Counted from the first letter of the stretch, positions 43,759-52,751 are shown. The stretch: 55,279 nucleotides of DNA from an uncultured Prevotellaceae bacterium (GCA_945833925.1 CAMAFX010000009.1:1-55279); one strand, 5' to 3'. Made by a program: numbers and translations. Notes: generated from the sequence alone by a model not told the origin.

Positions 43759-44730
43759 TTATTTCTCCATGTGGCGGTCTGCGTCGTCTATTCTCTGATG
43801 ATATTTCCTGAGAATATGCCTGTCAAACGGTTTCATGGCAAGGTAGGGCAGTTTCAGGAAGATGGTGTACAGCAGGTGGTGCGTCTTTCGCACGTCCTCT
43901 ATGCTGTTCATTATGTCCCACAGTCTCTCGTGTCCTCTCTGCTTGCCGTGGTTGCTGCATGTGTACACCAGTCCGTCCTTTTCGCGCAGTGCCAGGAAGA
44001 TGTTCTCCCTGTACCTTCTGTAGGTTCTCAGTCCTCTGTCCCTCACGAAGAAGTCCACCTCCACCTCGTCTGGTCCCATCACTCTGGCTCCCCCCGTCAG
44101 TTTTACGAGCAGCGAGAAGAGCGACTGGTCGTGTCTGTTCTCCACGAATCCCTCCATGTCCGGACTTGCCGACGGCGAATCGTCCACGAGGTGCATGTCC
44201 GAGTGGGTTATCTCCTCCCACCTTCTGCACAGTGCGGTGGTGACGTCATTCTTGACCATCATCCAGATGCCGCTCATTATCTGTTCCGAGTCGAGGATGT
44301 CTGCTCTGTCTCTCACTCCGAAGTAGTCGATGACGTCGCCCTTGTCCCAGTCCGATTCGGCAAGTCCTGTCGTGAAGCACAGTATGCCATTCTCCGATGC
44401 TCTCAGCATCTCCACGTATCTGTGGAACTTCTCCTTCGCGTAACGGTGGTTTATGCCGCATCCGGCATCCAGGAAGACCAGTATGTCGTTGTCCTGAAGC
44501 TTGTCCATGACACGGTTCACGATGTGCGACTTCCATATCCAGTAGCCGAAGCCTCTGGGATTGGACCTTATAAACTCGCCGTAGCGGTTCCAGTATTCAT
44601 CTTCGAGGTCATCATCGCCGAATGCCGCAATCTCGTCAAAGAGTCCGGAGCGTTCAGCCTCGTGTACCAGCCTTCGCAGACCAGCACCATACTTACTGTT
44701 GGCAAACGAACAGAGAACAATCTTGCACAT
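43759..44730 (-). CDS. Putative GT-A-like glycosyltransferase of uncharacterised family
   Basis: A 323-residue protein that I recognise only in outline. It opens with IVLCSFANSKYGAGLRRLV, then RGFGYWIWKSHIVNRVMDKL, ILVFLDAGCGIN (about residues 83-94, an acidic donor-site candidate) and GIWMMVKN, with ENRHDQSLFSLLVKL near 200 as in small GT32-like or alpha-galactosyltransferase-like enzymes. The C terminus is basic. Its place between glf and two GT2 genes supports a transferase role. Codon usage is markedly G/C-ending. Confidence 0.65.
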   Translation of the reverse strand: MCKIVLCSFANSKYGAGLRRLVHEAERSGLFDEIAAFGDDDLEDEYWNRYGEFIRSNPRGFGYWIWKSHIVNRVMDKLQDNDILVFLDAGCGINHRYAKEKFHRYVEMLRASENGILCFTTGLAESDWDKGDVIDYFGVRDRADILDSEQIMSGIWMMVKNDVTTALCRRWEEITHSDMHLVDDSPSASPDMEGFVENRHDQSLFSLLVKLTGGARVMGPDEVEVDFFVRDRGLRTYRRYRENIFLALREKDGLVYTCSNHGKQRGHERLWDIMNSIEDVRKTHHLLYTIFLKLPYLAMKPFDRHILRKYHQRIDDADRHMEK

Positions 44731-44739
44731 AGAAATCTA

Positions 44740-45867
44740 TTACAACAATGACTTAAAGTTCAGCACCTGTTCGATGACAGGTGCCATGTCGTAGTATTTG
44801 TACTGTGCCAGACGTCCGCCGAAGATGACATTCTCCTCCTTCTCTGCCAACTGTCGGTACGCGTCAGCCAGACTGTTGTTGCGCTCGTCGTTGACAGGGT
44901 AGTAGGGTTCCATGCCATCCTTGTATTCGGTGCTGTATTCCTCGCTGATGACGGTCTTCGGACAGTCGTATACCTCCTTGCCGAACATCTCGAAGTGCTT
45001 GTGTTCAATGACGCGGGTGTATGGTTTGTCGTGACTGGTATAGTTCACGACGGCATTACCCTGGTAGTTGGGCGTGTCCTCGATGCGTGTCTTGAAACTT
45101 ACCGTGCGCCAGTCCAGTTTGCCCAGTCGGTAGTCGAAGTACTCGTCTATGGCACCCGTGTAGACAAGGTTGTCGGCATACTTGCGCCAGTCCCTGTATT
45201 CCGAGTTGAAGAAGTCCACGCCGGTTTTGCACTCGACACCCTCCAGCAGTCCGTCAATGAGTCGGTTGTATCCGCCCACCGGTATGCCCTGGTACTTGTC
45301 GTTGAAGTAGTTGTTGTCGAAGATGAGGCGTACGGGCAGACGCTTGATGATAAAGGCTGGCAGTTCGGTACACTTACGTCCCCACTGCTTCTCGGTATAT
45401 TCCTTTATGAGTGTCTCGAATATGTCCTTTCCCACCAGACTCAGTGCCTGCTCCTCCAGGTTCTGGGGCTCTCTGCCGTTCAGTACAGCCACGGCTTCGG
45501 CTTTCTGCTCGTTTATCTTTGCCGTCGCCTCCTCGGGTGTGGTGACTCCCCACATCTGGTAGAAGGTGTTCATGTTGAACGGCAGGTTGAAGAGCCTGCC
45601 CTTGTAGTTTGCCACAGGACAGTTGGTGTAGCGGTTGAACTCTACGATGGAGTTGACAAAGTCCCACACCTCCTTGTTGTTGGTATGGAATATGTGGGCA
45701 CCGTATTTGTGCACGTTAATTCCTTCTATTGATTCGCAGTACACGTTGCCTCCCAACTGTGGGCGTTTGTCTATAACGAGACAACGCTTGCCCATCTTGG
45801 TTGCCATATGTGCGAATGTTGCTCCAAACAGGCCCGAACCTACTATCAGATAGTCTAACTTTTCCAT
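44740..45867 (-). CDS. glf: UDP-galactopyranose mutase
   Basis: FAD enzyme that interconverts UDP-galactopyranose and UDP-galactofuranose, supplying galactofuranose for surface glycans. It has the N-terminal FAD loop GSGLFGATFAHMA (about residues 8-20), LVIDKRPQLGGNVYCE, the YGAHIFHTNNKEVWDFVN block (about 55-72) and YTEKQWGRKCTELP (about 150-163), with NTYYPVN-like YYPVND near the end. Its 375 residues are full length. The next gene downstream starts nine bases after its stop codon, so both are co-transcribed. One of the adjacent transferases may use UDP-Galf. Confidence 0.96.
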   Translation of the reverse strand: MEKLDYLIVGSGLFGATFAHMATKMGKRCLVIDKRPQLGGNVYCESIEGINVHKYGAHIFHTNNKEVWDFVNSIVEFNRYTNCPVANYKGRLFNLPFNMNTFYQMWGVTTPEEATAKINEQKAEAVAVLNGREPQNLEEQALSLVGKDIFETLIKEYTEKQWGRKCTELPAFIIKRLPVRLIFDNNYFNDKYQGIPVGGYNRLIDGLLEGVECKTGVDFFNSEYRDWRKYADNLVYTGAIDEYFDYRLGKLDWRTVSFKTRIEDTPNYQGNAVVNYTSHDKPYTRVIEHKHFEMFGKEVYDCPKTVISEEYSTEYKDGMEPYYPVNDERNNSLADAYRQLAEKEENVIFGGRLAQYKYYDMAPVIEQVLNFKSLL

Positions 45868-45931
45868 TCTTCTGTTCTTCTATATGACAAACTCTTATTC
45901 TCTTATTCCCCCCTCTTCCTTCGCTCTTATT

Positions 45932-45961
45932 CCCCCTCGGTGGTTAGGGGGCTTTTTGTTT
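45932..45961 (+). terminator. Hairpin with T-tail between glf and msbA (+ orientation)
   Basis: CCCCCT (45932-45937) pairs with AGGGGG (45946-45951), followed by CTTTTTGTTT. The orientation is that of the + strand, on which no gene ends here. It could stop antisense transcription, or its strand assignment may be misleading. Confidence 0.4.
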
Positions 45962-45963
45962 AC

Positions 45964-45984
45964 AAGTTACCAAGTTCTCAATTG
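45964..45984. repeat. 21-bp dispersed repeat, copy 2
   Basis: Identical over 21 bp to 6500-6520, in the same orientation, in the glf-msbA spacer just downstream of the msbA stop codon. Confidence 0.7.
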
Positions 45985-46007
45985 CGGACTTTTTTGAGAA
46001 AATAGTT

Positions 46008-47837
46008 TTAAAGTTGTTGCATGTCGTTGAGTTTCTTATAGTAACCATCCTTGCTTATAAGATTCTCGTGAGTACCTCTTTCAACAATTTCTCCTTCGTG
46101 AATGACGCATATCTCGTCGGCGTTCTTGATGGTCGAGAGGCGGTGTGCAACGGCAATTGTGGTGCGTGTCTTCATAAGGTGTTCCAGAGCTTCCTGCACC
46201 AGTCGTTCGCTTTCCGTGTCGAGCGCCGAAGTCGCCTCATCGAGAATCAGTATCGGAGGGTTCTTCAGTATGGCACGTGCTATGCTGACACGCTGTCGCT
46301 GTCCGCCCGAGAGTCTGCCTCCGCGGTCGCCAATGCATGTGTCGAATCCGTTCTCGCTTTCCATGATGAAGTCGTATGCGTTGGCTATCTTGGTTGCCTT
46401 GTCGATGTCCTCCTGTGATGCGTTCTCCACGCCGAAGGTTATGTTGTTGCGGAATGTGTCGTTGAAGAGGATTGCCTCCTGGTTAACGTTGCCTATCAGT
46501 TGTCGCAGGTTGTGTATGCCGAGGTCCTTCACGTTGATGCCGTCTATCAGCACCTCGCCTTCCTGCACGTCGTAGTATCTCGGTATGAGGTCGAGCAGTG
46601 TCGACTTTCCTCCGCCCGACTGTCCTACGAGTGCCACCGTCTTTCCCTTCTTGATGGTAAGGTTGATGTGTCTGAGCACCCATCGGTCGGTATACTTGAA
46701 GCCCACGTTGCGGAATTCTATCTCGTGTTCGAACGAGGCTATCCTCACGGGTTCGCTCTTCTCCTTGATGTTGTTCTCTGCTTTCAGTATCTTGTCGATG
46801 CGCTCCACGCTTGCCAGACCAACAGGTATCGAGTAGCCAGCCTTGGAAAAATCCTTCAGGGGTTGTATGATAGAGTAGAGGATAACCATGTAGTAGATGA
46901 ACGTCGGACCGGTGAGTACCTGGTTGTTAAGCACCAGTATTCCGCCAAACCACAGTACGATGACAATCATCAGCGTACCCAGGAACTCCGACATGGGGTG
47001 TGCCAGACACTGTCTCAATCCCACCATGATAACCTGCTTGCGGTGTTCGTCGTTTATCTTCTCGTAGCGGGCGTTCATCTTCTCCTCGGCGCAGAATGCC
47101 TTGATGATTCGCAGTCCGCCCAGCGTTTCCTCTACCATCGACATAGAGTCGCTCCACAGCGACTGTGCCTTCAGCGAGCCTGCCTTCAGTTTTCTGCCTA
47201 TCTGTCCCATTATCCAGCCCATCACCGGCACGAAGACTATGGTGAAGAGTGTCAGTTGCCACGAGATGACAAGCAGTGTCACGAAGTAACTGACTATAAG
47301 AATGGGATTCTTGAAAATCATGTCGAGCGATGTCATTATGGAGTTCTCCACCGTCGACACGTCGCCTGTGATTCGCGCTATTATGTCACCCTTGCGCTCC
47401 TGGGTGAAGAAACCCATTGGCAGTGCTGTCACCTTGCGGTAGAGGTGGTTGCGCAGGTCGCGCACAATGCCGGCACGCATGGGCAGTACCACAGCCGACG
47501 ACAGGTAGTACATGCCGGTCTTGAAGAAGGTCATGAAAGCCAGGAACAGACCTATGATGAGCAGTGTAGTTGTCTGTCCGACACGGTCTATGAGCATTGT
47601 CACATAGTAGTCAGCGTTGTTCGATACAGCCTCCTTCAGGTTGTCCATCGTCACGGGCATCAGTTCGGTCACCTGCACTCCTCCGTCGGTCTTGAAGAGT
47701 ATCTGCAGTATGGGTATGAGTGCCGCAAACGAGAAGATGTTCAGTATGGCCGACAGGATGTTGAAGATGATTGTCAGTATCAGATACTTCTTGTATGGCG
47801 GTACGAATCGTTTCAGAATAACGATAAAATCTTTCAT
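46008..47837 (-). CDS. msbA: MsbA-type ABC exporter
   Basis: Half-transporter that flips lipid A-core or similar lipid-linked glycans across the inner membrane. Residues about 1-330 form the six-segment transmembrane domain. The nucleotide-binding domain (about 365-609) has Walker A GQSGGGKST (about 405-413), the signature LSGGQRQRVSIARA (about 508-521), Walker B ILILDEATSALD (about 527-538) and the switch histidine in VAHRLSTI. At 609 residues it is full length. A strong Bacteroidetes promoter precedes it. It lies 140 bp before glf on the same strand, so it heads the minus-strand glycan unit. A drug-export role cannot be excluded. Confidence 0.88.
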   Translation of the reverse strand: MKDFIVILKRFVPPYKKYLILTIIFNILSAILNIFSFAALIPILQILFKTDGGVQVTELMPVTMDNLKEAVSNNADYYVTMLIDRVGQTTTLLIIGLFLAFMTFFKTGMYYLSSAVVLPMRAGIVRDLRNHLYRKVTALPMGFFTQERKGDIIARITGDVSTVENSIMTSLDMIFKNPILIVSYFVTLLVISWQLTLFTIVFVPVMGWIMGQIGRKLKAGSLKAQSLWSDSMSMVEETLGGLRIIKAFCAEEKMNARYEKINDEHRKQVIMVGLRQCLAHPMSEFLGTLMIVIVLWFGGILVLNNQVLTGPTFIYYMVILYSIIQPLKDFSKAGYSIPVGLASVERIDKILKAENNIKEKSEPVRIASFEHEIEFRNVGFKYTDRWVLRHINLTIKKGKTVALVGQSGGGKSTLLDLIPRYYDVQEGEVLIDGINVKDLGIHNLRQLIGNVNQEAILFNDTFRNNITFGVENASQEDIDKATKIANAYDFIMESENGFDTCIGDRGGRLSGGQRQRVSIARAILKNPPILILDEATSALDTESERLVQEALEHLMKTRTTIAVAHRLSTIKNADEICVIHEGEIVERGTHENLISKDGYYKKLNDMQQL

Positions 47838-47859
47838 AACTTTTCGGTAAATTTGGCTT

Positions 47860-47891
47860 CAAAGTTACGAAGAAGTAGGCGAAATTCCAAA
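47860..47891 (-). promoter_or_regulatory. Bacteroidetes promoter of msbA
   Basis: On the minus strand TTTG (47888-47891) is followed after exactly 20 bases by TAACTTTG (47860-47867). The start codon is 22 bases further. Both boxes and the spacing match the consensus. Confidence 0.85.
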
Positions 47892-47952
47892 TTATTTGTT
47901 TTTTTCTTAAATATACATAACTATGCACGCTATAAAAAAGTTCTGCTGGACA

Positions 47953-48046
47953 ATGATTTTTCTTAGTTTTGATACAGAGGAGTTCGACGTGACTCGCGAG
48001 CACGGAGTAGAGCGGGACACGCTGAAGGAAGGAGAGGCTGTGTCAA
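47953..48046 (+). pseudogene. 5-prime remnant of a polysaccharide deacetylase gene
   Basis: The reading frame MIFLSFDTEEFDVTREHG, followed by VERDTLKEGEAVSK, closely resembles the first 30 residues of Bacteroidetes NodB-type polysaccharide deacetylases, which open with a LLSFDxEEFD motif (metal-binding Asp). After that the frame runs into a perfect terminator hairpin and then antisense to the peptidase gene, with no further homology. A Met at 47923 would add ten residues. I read it as a gene lost by deletion that kept only its start; an active peptide is unlikely. Confidence 0.55.
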
Positions 48047-48074
48047 AAGTAACTGACACAGCCTCTCGTTTTTT
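48032..48074 (+). terminator. Strong terminator joined to the deacetylase remnant
   Basis: A perfect 14-bp stem, GAGAGGCTGTGTCA (48032-48045) with TGACACAGCCTCTC (48054-48067), has an 8-nt loop and the tail GTTTTTT. The left arm is coding sequence of the remnant. On the minus strand it lies just after the M13 peptidase stop codon but has only a CTTCCTTC tail there. Confidence 0.75.
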
Positions 48075-48095
48075 ACCTATACGTCTCTTTCTTAC

Positions 48096-50129
48096 TTACC
48101 AGATACGTACACGCTTGCTTGCAGGTACGAACAACTTGCTGTCCTTCTTTATTCCGAATGTGTCATACCACTCGTCAATCTGTGGCAGTGCACCGTTCAC
48201 GCGCACTGAGTTGGGCGAGTGAACATCCACGTTCAGAAGCATGTCCATGTACTGGTCGCGGCAGTTGCTTGCCCATACACGAGCCCATGCCAGGAAGAAT
48301 CGCTGGTCGGCAGTCAGTCCGTCGATGACCTTCTTGTTACCTGTTTGGTGGAAGGCGTCGAGTGCTATGTGTATGCCACCGTTGTCACCGATGTTCTCGC
48401 CCAGAGTCTGCTTGCCGTTCACCTTCTTGCCGTTCACCACCTCTATGGTCGAGAAGTAGTTAGCCAGTCCCTCGGCACGCTTGTCAAAGTTCTTCTTGTC
48501 GGTTTCAGTCCACCAGTTTGCCTGGTTGCCGTTGAGGTCGAACTGGCATCCCTGATCGTCAAAACCGTGACTCATCTCATGACCGATGATACTGCCAATG
48601 GCGCCATAGTTCAGGGCATCGTCAGCCTCTGGGTCGAAGAATGGTGGTTGCAGGATGCCTGCAGGGAAGCATATTTCGTTGGTTGTTGGATTGTAGTATG
48701 CATTGATGGTCTGTGGAGTCATCTGCCACTCTTCCTTGTCCACAGGCATGTTGACCTTGCGTTTCAGGTTGTCCAGCCAGACCCACTCGCTTATGTTGGC
48801 AAGGTTCTCGTAGAGCGACAGGTTCTCGCTCACCTGCATGCTGCTGTAGTCCTTCCACTTGTCGGGGTAGCCAATCTTCACATGGAAGTTTACAAGTTTC
48901 AGCAGAGCCTGCTTCTTGGTCTCCTCGCTCATCCAGTCCAGTTTCTGCACTCTCTCGCCGAGCGACATCTGCAGGTTGTTTACAAGTTCGATGACACGCT
49001 GCTTGCTCGACTCCGGGAAATACTTCTCGCAGTACATCTTGCCGATGGGTTCGCCCATGATGCCGTTCACCAGGTTCGTGGCTTTCTTCCACAGAGGGTC
49101 GTCCTCTGGCTGACCTGTCATGGTGCTTATAAATTCAAAGTAGATCTTGCGTATGTCCTCGGTAAGGCACGAGGCGGCACCACTGATGACACGCAGTTCA
49201 GCATAGTCCTTAAGGTCGTCGAGCGATGCGTTGGCAAGAATATTCTCCACCTCGTGCAGTGGTTCGGGCTGACCAACGTCAACATATTGGAATGCAGGGA
49301 AACCGCTTACTGGCAGAATCACCTCCCAGTCAATGCCGGGGAATGTCTTCAGCAGGTCCACGTAACTCATCTTGTGATAGTTGGCATCGATGTTGCGCAG
49401 CATCACCTTGTCATAACTCACGCTGGCTATCTGCTTCTCTATGGCATACACAGCCTCCATCTTGCGTGTGGCTGTTGCCTCGTCGTAGCCCAGTTGCATA
49501 AACAGTTTCTTACCCATCACCTTGTATGCCTCGCGTATCTTTGCAGTCTGCTCGTCTTCGTTGAAGTAGTAGTCGCGTGTGCCCAGACCGATGCCACCTT
49601 GCGAGATGCTTACTATGTTCTGGTCGCTCTGGCGAAGGTCGGCACCTACGCCCCATCCGAACATCATTGTGCTTTCGCCCTTGCGGTCTATCTCGGCAGT
49701 CACCCTCTGGTACTCCTTGCGGTCCTTCACGGCGCGAATCTTCTCTATCACAGGCATGATGGGGCTGATGCCCATATTGTTTCTCGTTGTGGAGTCCATC
49801 ATCTGGTTGTACAACGTACCGATCTTGTAGCCCAGCGAACCGGGTTCCTGCTTGGTCGTGCTGAACTGCAGGATGAGTTCCTGTATCTGCTTCTGATTCA
49901 GTTCGTAGAGGTCCATAAACGCACCGTTCGACATCTGGTCGTTTCTCAGTGGGTGGTTCTTCAGCCAGTTGCCTGTGGCATACTCCACGAAGTCGTCGCC
50001 CGGACGCACGCTGGTGTTCATGTTCTCTTTCTCATAACCTTTCAGGTTGTCCTGAGCCGTTACTGTCGAGCCAAGGCTCATTGCCTGCATCACAGCAAGG
50101 CAAATCATCAACTTAGTTTTCCTTTTCAT
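48096..50129 (-). CDS. Secreted M13-family zinc endopeptidase (PepO/neprilysin type)
   Basis: A 677-residue metallopeptidase exported by a signal peptide (MKRKTKLMICLAVMQAMSLG, ending near VTAQ). The zinc motif HEMSH is in IIGHEMSHGFDDQG (about residue 515) and the third ligand region is ENIGDNGGI (about 575). NAYYNPTTNEICFPAGILQPPFF (cited by its NAYYNPTTNEI part) is the substrate-binding Asn-Ala-hydrophobic-Tyr motif. The C terminus ends in RVRIW, where the family usually ends in a short CxxW; here the Cys is absent. Such enzymes cleave small peptides. It is monocistronic, with a promoter candidate about 130 bases upstream. Confidence 0.94.
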   Translation of the reverse strand: MKRKTKLMICLAVMQAMSLGSTVTAQDNLKGYEKENMNTSVRPGDDFVEYATGNWLKNHPLRNDQMSNGAFMDLYELNQKQIQELILQFSTTKQEPGSLGYKIGTLYNQMMDSTTRNNMGISPIMPVIEKIRAVKDRKEYQRVTAEIDRKGESTMMFGWGVGADLRQSDQNIVSISQGGIGLGTRDYYFNEDEQTAKIREAYKVMGKKLFMQLGYDEATATRKMEAVYAIEKQIASVSYDKVMLRNIDANYHKMSYVDLLKTFPGIDWEVILPVSGFPAFQYVDVGQPEPLHEVENILANASLDDLKDYAELRVISGAASCLTEDIRKIYFEFISTMTGQPEDDPLWKKATNLVNGIMGEPIGKMYCEKYFPESSKQRVIELVNNLQMSLGERVQKLDWMSEETKKQALLKLVNFHVKIGYPDKWKDYSSMQVSENLSLYENLANISEWVWLDNLKRKVNMPVDKEEWQMTPQTINAYYNPTTNEICFPAGILQPPFFDPEADDALNYGAIGSIIGHEMSHGFDDQGCQFDLNGNQANWWTETDKKNFDKRAEGLANYFSTIEVVNGKKVNGKQTLGENIGDNGGIHIALDAFHQTGNKKVIDGLTADQRFFLAWARVWASNCRDQYMDMLLNVDVHSPNSVRVNGALPQIDEWYDTFGIKKDSKLFVPASKRVRIW

Positions 50130-50261
50130 AATTTCTTTTATTGTTTGTTAAAGTGTCTTTGCTTTATTTCTCTTTTTTATTCTTGCCAAAACTACATCTC
50201 CGACAACGTGTTGCTGACCCTTGGAATCAATATCATAGTGTTATGCGTTACTATTACACTG

Positions 50262-50293
50262 CAAAACTACAGTTTTATTTTTTTCCATACAAT
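50262..50293 (-). promoter_or_regulatory. Candidate promoter of the M13 peptidase
   Basis: On the minus strand ATTG (50290-50293) is followed after 20 bases by TAGTTTTG (50262-50269), one mismatch from the two-box consensus. A second TAGTTTTG at 50187-50194 has no -33 box. The predicted leader is about 125 bases. Confidence 0.5.
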
Positions 50294-50531
50294 AATTCAT
50301 CAAGGTTTTAACACAAAATTAACATTTGTCAGACGATGCAGAGCCGTTGTCCGAACCTCTGTTCGTTTTCTGTTTATTAGACGCACGTCCGCCACGTTTT
50401 GCTACAGAAAAAAACGAATTTCTTTTCTTCTGATGTATTTTGCTTATCCTTCAATATATGTGCAATAACACATGCTTTTGTGTATTTTTACTGAAAATTC
50501 AATAAAGCATAAGTTGTTATTTACTGTAAAA
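50294..50531. other. Divergent intergenic region, no gene seen
   Basis: Between the peptidase promoter and the fasciclin promoter there is A/T-rich sequence without a supportable ORF, repeat or hairpin. The open frame that runs through it on the + strand is an antisense artefact of the peptidase gene. Confidence 0.5.
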
Positions 50532-50563
50532 TTTGGTTTCAAAGCACTATTTTTTTATTTTTG
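50532..50563 (+). promoter_or_regulatory. Bacteroidetes promoter of the fasciclin lipoprotein
   Basis: TTTG (50532-50535), exactly 20 bases, then TATTTTTG (50556-50563), a full match to the consensus. The ATG at 50587 follows 23 bases later. This placement rules out the in-frame ATG at 50533. Confidence 0.85.
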
Positions 50564-50586
50564 TGCAGAAATACAATCAAAAACCG

Positions 50587-52716
50587 ATGAAAAACTTTCT
50601 TTACAGCATGCTCTTCTTGCTTGCCATTGTTGGTTGCAAGGAAGAAATTGACACATCTGATCGTTATGTCTTCAAAGAGGAAACCATCAGCAGTTATCTT
50701 GAGAAACACCCTCAGTACAGCGAATATCTGAAACTGCTCTACACCGTTCCAGTCAGTGTACGCAGTGAGTCTACCGTTGGCCAGCTTATGAGCGCCCGCG
50801 GCAACTACACCTGTTTCGCACCAACCAACGAAGCCATCCAGACATATCTCGAGGGACTTGTCGAGGAGGGACTCATTGCCGAGCCAAGTTGGAAGGCGTT
50901 CACCGACGAACACAAGTTAGACTCTATCCAGAAGGTCATCGTCTACAACAGCATCATCGATGGAGGCGACAACATCGCTGCATACGAGACTGGTGCCTTC
51001 CCAACCACCGAGGGTGCAGAGTTCACACTGCCCAACATGTACGACCGCAAACTCAGCGTTCGCTACGACGACGTGGAGGACATCTACTATGTCAGCAACT
51101 GCCCTCTCGACGGCACGAACCAGAACATCCCTGCCACCAACGGAGTGATACACGCAGCAAACCGCGTCATCAACCCAAGCAACAACTCAGTGGGCCACTA
51201 CTTCAGCACCATCATCGAGAATAAGAAGGAGGGCTACTACGTCATGGCTATGTTGGCAGATGCATGCGGACTTATCGACACACTCGACCTCATCCGCGAC
51301 GAGGCATACGAAGAGTTGTACCAGACAGGCGTTCTGCCCGAGAAGATAACCAGTGTCGAGAAGAGCAGTGGCGACTTCTACACACCCGAGCACCGCTACT
51401 ACGGCTACACCATCTTCGCCGAGACCGACGAGTTCTGGAGCAGTGTCATAGGCAAGCCTTATACCGACATCACCATCAGCGACATACGCGACTACCTGCT
51501 CAAGGTCAACGCGTGTCCGGGTGCAGTCGACGACGAGAACTACGAGTCCGAGAACAACTTGCTCAATCAGTTCGTTACATACCACATCCTGCCCGAGCGA
51601 CTCAGCACCGACCGTCTCGTCAACCACTACAACGAGCGCGGCTATTCGCTCACTGCCAAGAACCCCGCAGTTCCAATGGCAGAGTACTACACCACCATGG
51701 GTAAGCGCCGCCTCATGAAGATCTACCAGGCTGGTACACGCTACAGCCTCACAGGCAAGGCAGACGTCTTCCTCAACCGCTTCCCAGTGCTCGACAACGG
51801 ACGCCACGGTACCTACAAGGAGCTCAGCTGTGTTCCCGAGAACGAGGGCGTGCTGGTAGGCGTACCAAAGACCGATGGCGAGAACGACGTGCGCAACGCA
51901 GTCATCTACCCCATCGACAAACTCCTCACCTACAGCGACAATACCCGCGACCAGCTTCTGCGCAGCCGTATCCGTTGGGACGTGGCAGGCATGTGGCCAG
52001 AGTTCATCAACAACGACATACGTCTTAACGAGAATACCGACATCAAGCACCTCAACGTGTACATCCCATCCGACAACATGTACAAGTACCTCAAGGACGT
52101 AACCATCAGCGACGACACCGAGTTCGACTACTGGACGGGACGCGGCAAGGGATGGCGTAACTACCTTGGCGACGAGATGACCATCCGCGGTTCGCAGGAC
52201 GTAATCTTCAAGCTGCCACCCGTCCCACGTCAGGGTACCTACGAGTTGCGCTACGCCATGCAGTGCGGTGGTATCTACCGTACCATGGTTCAGGTATACT
52301 TCGGTACCGATCCCGACAACCTTCCTGCACAGGGCATTCCTATGGACCTTCGTCAGGGTGCTCACTACCGCTACACCAAGGGAGGCAACTACGTCAGCGA
52401 CATTGGTTGGGACACCGATCAGGAAGACGATGACGACTACAATGCCGAGGTCGACAAGAAGATGCGCAACAACGACTTCATGAAGGGTTGCAACCTCATC
52501 TGCTCGGGTGCTCCCGGCGTAGCCACCATGATGCGTGGCGACGAGCTTTGTCTGCGCCGCATCCTGGTTCGCCAGACAATGGATCCAGAGAAGACATACT
52601 ACATCCGTTTCAAGACCGTGCTCGACGACCCTGCCACATATCTCTACATGGACTACTTCGAGTATTGTGCAAAGGAAGTCTACGACAACCCTTCCGCACC
52701 CGAAGACATCTGGTAA
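50587..52716 (+). CDS. Fasciclin-domain surface lipoprotein
   Basis: A 709-residue lipoprotein. The signal peptide MKNFLYSMLFLLAIVGC has its lipobox Cys at 17 followed by KEEIDTSD, an acidic stretch of the kind reported to direct Bacteroidetes lipoproteins to the cell surface. A first FAS1 domain spans about residues 60-215 (GQLMSARGNYTCFAPTNEAI, IQKVIVYNSII). A second spans about 260-470 (LNQFVTYHILPERLSTDRLV, VRNAVIYPIDKLLTYS). The C-terminal third (about 480-709) is beta-rich, with PPVPRQGTYELRYAM, and resembles the tail of Bacteroidetes fasciclin proteins. Codons are strongly biased to C-ending forms, suggesting high expression. No SusC/SusD partner is adjacent. Adhesion or glycan binding is inferred. 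Confidence 0.87.
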   Translation: MKNFLYSMLFLLAIVGCKEEIDTSDRYVFKEETISSYLEKHPQYSEYLKLLYTVPVSVRSESTVGQLMSARGNYTCFAPTNEAIQTYLEGLVEEGLIAEPSWKAFTDEHKLDSIQKVIVYNSIIDGGDNIAAYETGAFPTTEGAEFTLPNMYDRKLSVRYDDVEDIYYVSNCPLDGTNQNIPATNGVIHAANRVINPSNNSVGHYFSTIIENKKEGYYVMAMLADACGLIDTLDLIRDEAYEELYQTGVLPEKITSVEKSSGDFYTPEHRYYGYTIFAETDEFWSSVIGKPYTDITISDIRDYLLKVNACPGAVDDENYESENNLLNQFVTYHILPERLSTDRLVNHYNERGYSLTAKNPAVPMAEYYTTMGKRRLMKIYQAGTRYSLTGKADVFLNRFPVLDNGRHGTYKELSCVPENEGVLVGVPKTDGENDVRNAVIYPIDKLLTYSDNTRDQLLRSRIRWDVAGMWPEFINNDIRLNENTDIKHLNVYIPSDNMYKYLKDVTISDDTEFDYWTGRGKGWRNYLGDEMTIRGSQDVIFKLPPVPRQGTYELRYAMQCGGIYRTMVQVYFGTDPDNLPAQGIPMDLRQGAHYRYTKGGNYVSDIGWDTDQEDDDDYNAEVDKKMRNNDFMKGCNLICSGAPGVATMMRGDELCLRRILVRQTMDPEKTYYIRFKTVLDDPATYLYMDYFEYCAKEVYDNPSAPEDIW

Positions 52717-52751
52717 ACCATCGTTCCCGTATACATATATTATATATAAAA

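Noticed and set aside
45868..46007. Invertible promoter or phase-variation switch in the glf-msbA gap
   Set aside because: There is a hairpin and a dispersed 21-mer, but no pair of inverted repeats flanking a promoter and no recombinase gene.
46500..47966. A 488-codon + strand frame opposite msbA
   Set aside because: Antisense shadow. The ABC transporter motifs are complete on the minus strand and the frame runs across the msbA promoter.
48219..50468. A 749-codon open frame on the + strand antisense to the M13 peptidase gene
   Set aside because: It mirrors the codon bias of the peptidase, has no recognisable domain, and the peptidase on the other strand has all family motifs.
51187..52365. 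A 392-codon minus-strand frame opposite the fasciclin gene
   Set aside because: It arises from the strong C-ending codon bias of the fasciclin gene. No signal, start context or domain supports it.
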